NCBI GenBank assembly: GCA_025667525.1
Contig: CM046880.1
Coordinates: 592,447,895-592,511,894, forward strand
Source: Glebionis coronaria
Taxonomy: Eukaryota > Streptophyta > Magnoliopsida > Asterales > Asteraceae
Direction: 5' to 3'
Length of the DNA: 64,000 nt
The notes beneath the pieces are model-generated. The model searched no databases and was not told the origin of the DNA. It saw only the letters and a program-made list of their open reading frames with translations. Position 1 is the stretch's first letter; the number at the start of each line of letters is the position of its first letter. Position numbers and translations under genes: made by a program. This document shows, in pieces, positions 44,896 to 56,926 of the stretch.

Positions 44896-47800
44896 TGTGG
44901 TTGTCGATTGAGAAGCGAGAATCCAAACCATAGACCTATCATCTAAAGATATTGAGCTTGTGTCATCCTAGTGAAGTCTTCAATCAACATAGGTTAACCA
45001 ACTCTATGCATAATAAAATGCTTATCTTCGAGATTCCAAAATTCATTACTTGCAAGAAGTTCGATGAATGCAATTTAAGTGAGTCAACGATTGCAAATGT
45101 AATGACTAGAAATCTTGCAAATGCTCCCCCTTGATATGGGCTCCCCCTTGCTTGAGGCACTAATGAAGCAAGAATAGTGACAAGCTACAAAGAAGGGTTA
45201 GAAAAGTCCTACAAAAAAAGTTAGTGGAGAAGAGCATATATGTATAGCAATGTCACCCAAACGGAATTAGCTTTAAACATCTTAAGTACAAAGAGAGGGA
45301 CTCAAGAGAAAGCTAAAACAATCTTAACTTTTAGAAGTGTCAAAAATATGACAACTTAAGAAAAATAAGAGGGCTATTAGATAGAAAAGAGAACCCAACT
45401 TATTTTGGTGACACCAAAAAAATATAAAAAGGACTATAGAGGGAAAAGAAATGTCCAATATATAAGAAGAGAAAATATTGTCGAGAGGACATACTCCACT
45501 TTAATATCATGGCAAAAATACCAAACTAAAGAGAGTATGACATGGACAATAAAAATAATTCCACATAGTCGAAAAGAGAGAAAGAATGACTATGATGGAA
45601 AAAGAAAATGAGAACGATAAACAAGTCGTTTGCACAAACAATGACAAGCATTGAAGAAAGAAGTATGCACGCGATGCTATCAATCCAAAAAAATAAAAAA
45701 AATCGAAGGAGAGGATTTTGACAAGATCAAATCACTAATGATGGAATAGAGGTAGAGAAGAAACATTCATACCAATTGTAATGATAATATGTCAAAGGGT
45801 AAAAAACTTAGAATTTTTGGAATCACCCAAGAAAATTCAAGATTTAACCAAAATTCTATCAAAAGGTTAAGAACTAAGAATTGTTGGAATCACCCAATCC
45901 AATTGTAAATTTTAACCGCAATCAACTCTCAACAACGAGAGAGGCAAAAAAAATTCAAATCAAAGACATTTTTGACCTTAAAAATAATTCCTTTAGAAAG
46001 CTCCAAAAGCTTTAAGTCGGGAATTAAGGTACAAAAATAAAGAAAAAAACAAGAGCGAGGATAAATTGACGCTTAAGAAAAATACTAGATATAAGACATT
46101 ATAGGCAAGGATGCTTATGAATGTCGACACCAAAAAGATGACTCAATGATATAGAGAAAGAGATCAAATAAGCCAAAGAATAGAAAGACCAAGATGGATG
46201 ATGTTTAGCATACGATAAACTACATGCTCAAAGTTTCGTAGCTCTTCTCAATCATTGTGAATGTTCAAAGAACAATACGTGATGAGGAAAAGGTGAGGCT
46301 CGACTCGACTTAGTTTAGAAAGGATAGAAGAGAGAGACACAACTTAGAGATGCATGATTAAAATAAATCGAAAGAGACTCAACAAAGAAGTTAAGGATAG
46401 CTTCACAAAATAAATCAAGAATACAATACCTTATTAGGTGATTGTGAAGACTTGAAGGAAAACGAGAGAAGAAACTCAAAAGAGAAGAAAAGAAGGAATC
46501 TTCAAGAAAACTCGTCAAAGATAGAGATAGACCAAAAACGAACAAAGGGACTCACTGGCCACGGTTCGTTAAATAGGTCCACAGTTCATTATAAATAATG
46601 AGCCGCTAGGTTATTTGAGGAACCGTGGACAGTGGGTGTCCAAAAACGATTATCGACTCAAAAGAAAATCACTTGGTCAAACAATTTAACATAAGATGTT
46701 GAATGGCTTGAAAGTCAATGCTTCGGATATGACTTTTAACAATTGCACTTGCAAGTTAAAATTACTTGAATATTTCAAAAGAAATATTTAAGTTGTCAAT
46801 CTTACTAGGAGAGGAATTAGATTTAAATCTAACATTCCTTGACAACCGAGTGAGAAAATAAAGAAGAAAAGAAAGATCACAAGAACAACGAGAGCCAAGA
46901 CCCAAAGATAAATCATGTTGAAAAACATGAAAAGGAATACAAGAGAATAAAGATCATACAAATATGTATGAAACACAAGCCTAAAACTTAAGCATACTTA
47001 TAATCTTAGTTACAATAGAATTCTAAGATTTGCTTAAACTGGATGTCTTAGCAATAAGCAATCCACATGCATAAATAAAAGACGAGGTGGTGGCGGAATT
47101 TGGTGGAGAAGGCTTGGTGATAATGTTGTAATTCAACTCATCATAGATATAAGACATGAAAAGATGTTGATATTGACAAACATGACAATATGTTCCATGA
47201 TGCATGACATAATCATGTGATGGAGGAAGAACACAAATGGGAAGTGGTGGAAAAGGAGAGTTTCCAAAATCAATTTCCTTAGAAGGAGAAAAGATTTAAT
47301 TTGGTGTGTTCTTTGGTGAATTTGGATTGGAAGAGATGTTAGAAAATAGTGGATAATCAAGGCTTTCATTTGTAAAAAAATACATTTTGCTTTGGTGTGA
47401 AAGAGATTTCAAAATACTTTGGGTTAAGAGAGGAAAGCACAAGATATTTTGGGAGTGACCAAAGGTTTGAAACAAGGATTCCAAAGGGTGATGGAACAAT
47501 TGGGAAATTTTGGAAAATACATTTTTGGTTGCTTCTGCCCGCGGTTCCTTTTTGCCACCGGCGGTTCCATATCGATATGGAGTCGCGGTCTCTATAAAGA
47601 ACCGTCCACAAAGGGTGTGTTTAGGAGGATAAGGAAGTTTTTCCAGGACAATCCTAATGTTCTAGTCTAACTTATCATAAAGCCATGCTTAAGAGCAATG
47701 AAAACTAGAACACACACAAAGGAAAAAACACATAGGTTCAATTAGCACGTAGGAAGAAGGCTAAGAAAACCTAATGGCTACAAAAGAAAAAGACTCCTAA

Positions 47801-49689
47801 TGACATACAAAGTTCATCAAAGTAAACTATCATTAGTCATATTTAGGAAGAGCCATTTAATCAATTTAGAGAATGAGTATGAGACTATCACTAGAGGTGC
47901 TCAATTAAGGCTAAGCACGACCGTTTTTACAAGTTATATAATAACCCATCTTCCCACATGGAAGTAATTCAACCGTTAGGTCAAATTAAGATTCTAGTGC
48001 ATAAATTCTCTAGTAGTCATTCTCAAGTTAGACAAAATGTAATTCTTACATTTGTCTAATAAAGTGTAGTAAGGATGAAAAGTGTATGACGACACAATGC
48101 ACAACCTAATGAGGGTAAAGAATGCACCATTGCATATCTTGTCAAATAAGTCTAGTTAAGGTTATTTACCTTAATAGAACTTGAGGCCAATAATTTTGAA
48201 GTGTATAAACAACGTTTACATAAAACAAAGGAACACTCATGATTGGTCTTTCAGAAATGACACATTTACAAATTGCATTGCAATGTAAATTACTTGAGTA
48301 TTTCGGATGAAACATCCAAGTTGTTAAACCGACTCCATTGTGCATTATAAGCAATTATTAAACAAATATGTCTAATAATTTGAACAAGTAGATTCAATAT
48401 AACGTCATCAACACAAGTGTGAGTTATGATCCGATGTATATTATTAATAAACCACATTTATGTCTACACTTAAAAACATGTCAATTATATTCGATAATGA
48501 TACCAATCATAGTTTGAATAATGAATTGATACTTAATCAAAATCTTTCTTGATTCCCACAAACACTCCTTTAAGAGAAAATAGCTAATATTTTCAAAAGG
48601 TGTTTCATGTTTTATAGTGATACATTAATCTAATTGAACTAATAACACAATCATCGAGTTAGATGACCCACATCAATAGATTTGACAAGCTCCCAAAGCT
48701 TTCAAACCTATAAGTGTTAAAGAACATGCCAAGGTGTACAAAATGTTTATGTAACATTTGTAAACCAAGAGATTTTAATCCTATATGCAATGCACACATA
48801 AATAGACAACTAAGTAACACTACTACCAATATTAATGATCACTTAAGAATGTCCAAAGACAAAAGAAAAAGCACAAAAGCATTCGTCTTTGTTTTGAGTG
48901 TTAGATAAACCAAAGTATACATAGCTTGATTTTATTTGAAAATAGTTTTTGACCCATTTCAAAATTTAATTAAGTTCAACACTTTATAAATATATCAATT
49001 TTCAAAGATATATCAACAAGATATGTCCAACTTAATAGAAAAGAGTAAAACACAAGTTTTACGACAAACCGACGCTCAATACTTTGGACAAAGTATAGAA
49101 CTTAGAAAACATCCAAAATTTAAAGTTTGAATAAAGATTTGGAAGCATTTTTAATAGAAAGGAAATTCAATTACGCTCGAAATGACAGGTGGCACGACTT
49201 CTACGGACTTACGGTTGATTTTATATGATTTTTCAAAATTTGCAAAAATCTGAGTCGGGCTGACCGCGGTTCCTTATTGATAAGGAACCTCGGGGAAGAG
49301 ATAAAGAACCGCGGACAGTGGACAAGAATTGAGTTTTTGGCCAAAACCTTTTGGTAACATTTTGGAAGGACTTAGAACTCTAAAAATCATTTTAGACACA
49401 TAGAACTCGTATTTTAGAGTTAATTATGACACAAAAGATTTGTATACTTCCAAACATGAAAAGATTTGTTATCAAGCTATTATACGAAGTTTTTTAACAC
49501 CAAAACTTGTATGAATGAAACAACAAAACATATTTTATAAGTAATCACTCTTCATGAACAATTTGATACAAAGATCGTCTCTATTTTTAAAAACCGTTTT
49601 CATTTTTAAAAACCATTTGTTTTAAAAAAGAGAGCAAAGATCGATCCAAGTTTTAAAGTACAATATACTTCAAAGATCTTGAATAACCA
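44896..49689 (-). other. LARD internal region without coding domains
   Basis: A/G-rich sequence on the + strand with many small frames on both strands, none with gag, protease, integrase or reverse transcriptase motifs. It contains three hairpin modules of the GCGGTTCCTTAT type (near 46559, 47537 and 49263) that also occur in the LTRs. Confidence 0.7.
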
Positions 49690-49702
49690 CTCTCTGATAC
49701 CA
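49690..49702 (-). promoter_or_regulatory. LARD primer-binding site
   Basis: TGGTATCAGAGAG on the minus strand, two bases from the LTR end. Matches the initiator-Met-tRNA complement. Confidence 0.88.
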
Positions 49703-49704
49703 AT

Positions 49705-51602
49705 TGTAGAAACTAGAAGGGGGGGGGGGGGGGTTTGAATAGTTTCTAGTTAGTTTTCAAAACATTTCGCATAAACCCACTGTGCGCGGTTCTTTACACA
49801 TACCCGCGGTTCCTTATCACTAACGAACCGCGTGTCCCTTTAAGGAACCACCGACAGTGGACGATGCCATTTGTTACATGTTATACTTTAACAATCCTTT
49901 TTATCAAATTCTCGATAAAGCTTGACTAGATATGAGATGTGTTTGATTGAAAGATAAATATACAAGTAAGAGAACACACAAACACATCAAATCAAGAGTA
50001 CATCAAGCAATAATCGAACACTAAGCGCACATGTACTAAGCATAAATTTTTCCGCAACTAGGATGTTTAGACTAAGTGATGTACACTTGACCATAATCTA
50101 AACATGAAGCACACACGTACTAAGCCTTAACTTTTTCGCAACTTAGATGTTTAGATTATGAGATGCACACAACACACAACAACATATAAATGCATCAATA
50201 AGAATAAAGACATAAATGTAAAGGAAAGTACCGACACAATGATTTATAGTGGTTCGGTCAAGAAGCTCCTCTTCGCCCTACTCCACTCCTCGAGTACACC
50301 TTACTCGAGATTTACTTCACTAGTCAACAAACTCCTTAAGGTGGAGAAACCATACACAACGTCGCTTATCCAATTTCCGAATCTAAGCTAAAAGTCGAGT
50401 CCTAATCTTAGGTAGGACCAATCTACACAACGTCGCCCACTTCACCATTTTACGACACAAGGCTAGATGTCGAGTCCTAATCTTAGGTAGGACCAATCTA
50501 CACCCATCTACACCAATCTTCACAACTACACACCTACACAACTCTTCACCCTAGTTATGTTTTATGGCCCAACATAACAAACCTTGTGTTTTATGGCATA
50601 AACACATAAACCATATAGATCTAAGTACTCACCACTTAGATCTATGACTCTAACACAATATCCAAGTATTAACAAACTTGGATCTACACAACTAACACCT
50701 AATCCAAGGATACCCATCACTTGGATATTCTACCCTAACAAACACATGCAATTGAACCCAACACTTGGATCTTCTACATATACATAGTAGGAAAACAATG
50801 ACTTGATCTAGAAGGAGAGATCTTCATCATGTTGTGAACCAAACACTTCATGGTAATGAAAGTGTTCTTCTCTTTGCACTTGAGAGGATGAGAGGATTGA
50901 AGGAGAGAATCACATCTTAAACAAGATTAATCTAAACTAACTAATTAAGGAGTTTAAAGATGTTTTTGAAGAAACTGTGCAAAAAGGGTTAAAAGAAGAG
51001 CTGGAAATGATCCACTATTTATAGGACAACAATCCAACGGCTATAAAGACCCGCAGTTCCTTAAGTACCCCCGCGGTTCCTTATCAATAAGGAACCACGG
51101 GTTCCTTTAAGGAACCTCCGGCTTGGAGTCCGTGCATTTTTGTCCTTTAGAGGGGATATGCCATCTGGGGTAGTTTATACCCTCAAAATATATTCCTTTG
51201 GCATATGGAATATGCCAAATTCAAATTAAAGAATATTCTTTGGAATATGCCTTAGGGAATATTCTTTGGAATATTCCAAATTCAAATTTCCATTTTCTTT
51301 TTATTAAAACATTTTCTTAAAAATAAAGTTTATTAAAATCTTTTGTCACATTTGATTAAATGTGAGTTTTAAGAAAAAATAATAATCCTTGATCACTTAG
51401 TTAAGTTAATGACATGTTTATTCATACCTTGAGTGATTCATACCGAATGTGATCTTGGAGATGTCGAGAGAAGTATACAAATGTATTCTTGAGTGATTAC
51501 GAGTACCTTAACATTTTATATAATGTATTGTGAATTATACGTTTGTCATCAACAAAACACAAAGAGATTATATCGACAAAACATCGAATGTTTTAACTAA
51601 CA
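49705..51602 (-). repeat. LARD 5' LTR
   Basis: TGTAGAAAC...CTAACA. It carries a G run of 15 at 49719-49733 where the other LTR has 6, accounting for much of the length difference. Confidence 0.92.
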
Positions 51603-52925
51603 AAAACTTACTATTTTTGGAAACTTTCTATTTTTAGAAACTTACTATTTATGGAAACCTGCTATTTTTAGAAAGTTATTTAGTATTACAATACAAGTAT
51701 TATAATACACTAATACATGAATAATACACACCAGAACATCAGAATAGATACAGTTAACACAATAAACAGTAAAACATGACAAAATACTATAACACGCTAA
51801 TAACACACGAAATCAGTAAAACACATGTAATTCAGACGACTCATACACGTCCATATTTCTTATGTAGTGGTATCCGTCGAGGTGGATTAGTCTTCATCGT
51901 TTTCCTTAGCTTCCACTGGACATAAGGTACGGATTTTCGGTCCTTCAGTAAGGACAATCTTTTCCTTCATTAGGATTTTCCGTATACAGCCAACTGTTTT
52001 CCCCAGTAGTTACAGATTAAATGCTTATGTTATTAGTTACCTTAGCCATATACATGCATGACCAATTTCACCTAGTTATGGAGGTACCATAACCATAACA
52101 CTAGAGGCACTAGTGTTATGACTTCACCACGGCAGAGTGATAGCTCGTGGCGTCCCTTTTTTCAGTTATTTGGCCATTATATTATTATATTATCATGTGG
52201 GGCGTATGGGTGCATCCTAGTTACATGTTTCAGTCAGGATTTCATGGTGAATGTGGTGTGTGCCTTGCATCCTTCACAAGGAGCTGATCCCTCCTACCCA
52301 CTTACCAGTTAATTAGAGGCATCCCCTCTAATTTGCATGACGAGGTCACCCCTCCAAGTATTCATGCACGTTGTTGACCTCATGACCTAAATTGGATATT
52401 TTGGTACATTAACTAATACAGATTTTCATAAGTAACATAAGCTATGTTTTCCGAACTAAAACCAGTTTACATGACAGACAACTAGGTTTTCCAAGACTTA
52501 TTCTTTTCCGCTGCTATTCCTACTTTATGCTCTTTATATGCTATCATATTTTATGTTTCCATGTTTTATTGTATATCCGTGCACTGAGTGTTATGCTCAG
52601 CCGTATACTTTTCCATGTTCCCAACGGCAGGTACCCAAGGACGCAAGTAGGAACTCCAGAGTATGTGCATTCGGATTGGAAGCTATCCGGCCTCTTTTAC
52701 GGTTATGCATTTATTCCCACTTTATCATACTTTACTTCTTTTGGACATTGTTTAGTCCTTTCCATTTACTGTACTTATATTGCTTGTGTGTGAGTTACTA
52801 GAATACCGATGTTTCATACCGGTATTTCTATTTATTGTCATGAATGTTTAGACATTTACCTTGCATGCTTTGATGACACGCCATAATTTACTGTAGCATC
52901 CTATCTTAACAAATAGGGTGTTACA
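51603..52925 (+). repeat. Gypsy-1 5' LTR, right part
   Basis: Continues after the LARD with TTACTATTTTTGGAAAC-like repeats (several ACTATTT.TGGAAAC units at 51608-51680) and ends AGGGTGTTACA before the PBS. No gene; the frames at 52118 and 52527 lack domains. Confidence 0.75.
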
Positions 52926-52929
52926 ATTA

Positions 52930-52942
52930 TGGTATCAGAGCC
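52930..52942 (+). promoter_or_regulatory. Gypsy-1 primer-binding site
   Basis: TGGTATCAGAGCC, four bases after the LTR end. Matches the initiator-Met-tRNA complement. Confidence 0.88.
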
Positions 52943-53377
52943 ACGGTTTCGACCTATAGCTCTATAAAACATGACATGTGACTTATGGGTAGTCACTAGT
53001 GTCTTCCTAGAACTGACAGTTGGTTTTCATGCATTCATCTTCATTTTATTTCATGCATTCATATCATTGTAGCAGGTTTATGACTAAGTAATGGTTGGTA
53101 CAGGACTGGCCCTATTTAGTCGCATGTGCTTTTATCGAAACTTTTAACTGTAGGACCGACCCATTGGCGTTCCCGCGCCATGTCTTTTGTTTTGAGTGAA
53201 CTGACCATAGGCGTTCACTCCCGTTCATATAAAAGTTTTATAAACTGCATCATGCATTTTACATTGTTTCATGCATTATAAACTGCTTCATTGATTTATA
53301 CATTGTTTATGCATTTTTATGTTTATCTCATTCCATATTTATGATTTATGTTGCATTTTGTTGTTTTAAACTATCAG
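52943..53377 (+). other. Gypsy-1 leader
   Basis: Non-coding sequence between PBS and gag, with repeats of TTTATGCATTTT/CATGCATT. No gene. Confidence 0.6.
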
Positions 53378-54720
53378 ATGGTGAACTCACGCAATACTCC
53401 AGATTTGGCAGCAGCTGCCAATGCAGCTTTGCAAGCCCTTCTTCCCCAACTTCGCAATGAAATTAGAGACGAAGTTCATGCGGAATTCCAGGCTCATGGC
53501 AATCAGAATAACAACAACAATGCTCTACCTCCTCCTCCAACGGTTACTCTTATGACTTGGTTGGAGAGATTCAACAAACAACGACCCCGTTCGTTTGAGC
53601 AGACTGACAGCCCCAACGAGGCTGAAGCTTCCATTTCTCACATCGAGAAGATTTTCGATGCAATGGGTTGTGACGGTGTTTTCAAGGCAAGACTGGCTTG
53701 CTATAAGTTTGAAGGTGATGTGCTGCAGTGGTGGAAATCGTTCAAGCAGTCCAACGGTGGTGATAATTGGGTTGCACAGCTAACATGGGACCGGTTTAAG
53801 GAGCTCTTCCTTAATTAGTACTTTTCACATGCTGAGCAAGAGAAGCTCAAGAAGGACTACCACAACATTCAGCAGGTTGCTGGTGAAAACAACAACGAAT
53901 TCATGCAAAGGTTTCCCCGCTTGGCAAGATTTCTGGGTCCAGCCGCAGGAACTGCTGCGGAGCAGGCTGAGAAGTTTCATTGGGCACTTCGCGCTTCGGT
54001 CGCCAACAACTTGGTATGTGCTACTTTCACTACAGTGGCACAGGTGGCCGATGCACCCCGTAAGATCGAGATGCTTCTGGAACGAGAGGAGTTTGGTGAT
54101 GACAGGGCAGTGAAGAGGTATCTTCAATCACCAATTGTAAACAATTCATTTCCATCAGTATTTTCATGCATATAATCCTCTGTTCAACGTTATATTCCAG
54201 GCAGAAGAATGACGACCGTAAGCCTACGGCCGCTCGGCAGCAAGCATCTAAGGGAAGCAGTCAGACTAACGATCGTTCTGGTTCTGAGAGGCGTGGCGGT
54301 AACGATGGTTACCGTAACAAAGCTAACACCTCGAACGACAGCAGGTCCCTACATTTACCTTCTTTCATGTTAAACTATCTTATGTTATGGTATTCTGACA
54401 CTCCAACAACTGATAATTCAGGAACAATGGTAATGGCAGGGATCAGGACCGTAAGGGTTCACAGCCTGACCGTTCTACCTCATCTGGTAAATTTTACACC
54501 TTCTATGTAATCATGTTTATGTTCCACGATCATGTCTCATGCATGTAATCCTTAAACAGGCTCTCAGCTAACTAGGACGCCTGCTGGACGACTGACGCAT
54601 CCTGTCTGTCCTACTTGTTCGCGCAGACACTCTGGTATTTGTCGCTGAGGTACAGGTGGTTGTTTCAAGTGTGGCCAACAAGGCCATCAGCAAAAGGACT
54701 ATCGCCAGGGTGAGATAGAA
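53378..54720 (+). pseudogene. Gypsy-1 gag with three intron-like interruptions
   Basis: It starts MVNSRNTPDLAAAANAALQ and continues through a retrotransposon gag domain (WLERFNKQRP, FKARLACYKFEGDVLQWWKS). A TAG at 53816-53818 interrupts the frame. The frame then continues (SHAEQEKLKKDY, FMQRFPRLARF) to 54117. After that, gaps at 54118-54200 (83 bp), 54345-54421 (77 bp) and 54487-54559 (73 bp) each begin GT and end AG, are AT-rich, contain stops, and when skipped keep the frame through a basic low-complexity linker to the zinc knuckle. The knuckle reads CFKCGQQGHQQKDY, its final cysteine replaced by tyrosine. A further stop occurs at about 54648. Confidence 0.82.
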
Positions 54721-56926
54721 GGCACCTCTGGGTACGTTGACACCAAGCTACCTCCTACTTTTGGTCGCGTGTTCACTACTACTAGAGACCAGGCGAATAA
54801 GACTTCAGGTACCATCACCAGAAAACTCTTTATGAATGGTTTGGCAGCATGTGTTCTGTTTAATACTGGAGCGACACATTTAGTTGTGTCCACTACTTTT
54901 GCTGTACGTGTTAGGACTTCCCCGATGCCATTAGATAATTCCTTATGCATTTCCATGCCACTTAGGGACTCTGTACGAATCACTCAGGTGTACAGAGATC
55001 TTCCCCTAGAATTTGACGATAAGATCCGTAGAGTTGACGCACTTCCTTTGGACATGTGCAATTTTGACTTAATTTTGGGAATGGAGTGGTTATCCAAACA
55101 CCAGGCTACGATTGACTGCCACACTTATCGGGTTATCTTTGGTGATGTTAAATCTCAAGAGTACCTACACCATGGTTTTTTTGCCAGGGAGGTCAGTACA
55201 AATTATTTCAGCTATGGAGGCACGTGCATTGCTATCACACGGCTGTCAGGGCTTCATAACCAATATTCATGACATTTTTGCCGAGTCTCCATCGATCTAA
55301 GATCAGCCTATGGTGTCAGAGTTTCCTGACGTATTTCCAGATGAACTTCCGGGCATACCACCTGTTCATGAAGTCGAGTTTGGAATCGAGCTCTTACCAG
55401 GTGCAGAGCCGATTTCCAAAGCTCCTTATCGAGCTTAAGGAACTAAAAGATCAGGTGTAGGAACTTCTGGAATGAGGTTTCATCTGTCCCAGTGCATCGC
55501 CAAGGGGTGCACCGGTACTGTTCGTAAAGAATAAAGACGACAGCATGCGTTTATGTATAGACTATCGTGAGCTGAACAAGATCACGATCAGAAATCACTA
55601 CCCTTTGCCGCGTATTAATGACCTATTCGATCAACTTCAGGGCGCCAAACATTTCTCGAAGATCGATCTGAGGTCCGGCTACCATCAGTCACGGGTTAAA
55701 GAGCAGGACATCTCTAAGACTGCTTTTTATACACGTTATGGTCACTACGAGTTCGTAGTCATGCCATTCGGACTCACTAATGCTCCAGCTGTCTTCATGG
55801 ATCTGATGAACCGTGTCTTCCATGAGTTTCTGGACAAGTTCGTTATCGTGTTCATTGATGACATCCTGATATTCTTCAAATCCAAGGAGGAACATGAGGA
55901 ACACCTTCGTACAGTCTTACAGATTCTTCGTCAGAAACAGTTGTGCACCAAGTTCTCTAAGTGTGAGTTATGGTTAAACAAGGTGGCATTTCTGGGCCAT
56001 ATTGTATCCACAGAGGGGATCACCATGGATCCTACAAAGGTTGAAGCTATCATTAAATTGCCAAGACCTACATCTGCAACTGAAGTTAGAAGTTTTCTGG
56101 GTTTAGCTGGCTACTACCGCAGGTTTGTAGAGAACTTTTCATGGCTATCCTTACCTTTGACTAAGCTAATGAGGAAAGGAGAGAAATTCGTCTGGACGGA
56201 AGAGCGAGAAAAGAGCTTTGAAGATCTAAAGCAGAAGTTATTGACTACACCTATTCTTACTCTCCCTTCTGGCTCAGGTGGATTTCAGATATATAGTAAC
56301 GCTTCAAGAAAGGGTTTAGGCTGCGTTCTCATGCAACATGGGAACGTTATTGCATACGTATCACGACAGCTGAAACCTTATGAAGAAAACTATCCTACTC
56401 ACGATTTAGAGCTTGCAGCAGTTGTTTTCGCGTTGAAGATCTGGAGACATTATTTATATGGTGAATCATGTAACATATTCACCGACCACAAGAGTCTCAA
56501 GTACATCTTCACCCAGAAGGAAATAAACATGAGACAGAGGAGATGGTTAGAGCTATTAAAGGACTATGACACCAACATTCAGTACCATCCTGGTAAGGCG
56601 AATATGGTGGCAGATGCTCTAAGTAGAAGGTCGTATGATTGCTGGCATCTGGATTGCAAAGGAGATCATTCGTGTCTAGAGATGACTGATATTGAGTTTT
56701 GCGTACGAGGACAACACGGTTACTAGGTTAATCTTAGAGTGGAACCAGACTTACATTCTAGGATCAAGGATGATCAGAAGAACGATGGTGAGACGGAGTT
56801 TCGTGTTGACGACAACGGTATCTTATGGCAAGGCACTAGACTAGTGGTTCCTGATGACTCTACTCTCAGGGAAGCTGTGTTGAATGAAGCTCACAGTTCT
56901 CCATTTACCATACATCCTGGTTCTAC
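54721..56926 (+). pseudogene. Gypsy-1 pol: protease, reverse transcriptase, RNase H, integrase start
   Basis: Protease at about 54840-55090 (LFNTGATH where D-S/T-G is expected, then LILGMEWL). Frameshifts and stops at 55190-55545 run through the linker ([20 protein letters not shown]). Reverse transcriptase is intact from 55545 ([34 protein letters not shown], catalytic FIDDILIFF near 55855). RNase H follows ([26 protein letters not shown]). The integrase zinc-binding region reaches HSSPFTIHPGST, then Gypsy-2 begins. Key acidic residues in protease (N for D) and RNase H (N for D) look mutated. Confidence 0.92.

Larger units (their letters stand above)
42715..51602 (-). mobile_element. Non-autonomous Sirevirus-like LTR element (LARD type)
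   Basis: LTRs of 1882 and 1898 bp (42715-44596 and 49705-51602), both TGTAGAAACTAG...CTAACA, enclose about 5.1 kb. On the minus strand a PBS complementary to initiator tRNA (TGGTATCAGAGAG, 49702-49690) abuts the right LTR and a polypurine tract (AAAAGGGGGAGA) abuts the left one, so the element reads right to left. I find no gag or pol domain anywhere inside. Repeated PPT-like tracts and palindromic LTR motifs recall Sireviruses. The flanks are A-rich (GAAAA at left, AAAAC at right), so the TSD is unclear. It lies in the Gypsy-1 5' LTR. Confidence 0.88.

Noticed and set aside
42710..51607. Clean 5-bp TSD for the LARD
   Set aside because: Left GAAAA and right AAAAC share only an A run; cannot be claimed.
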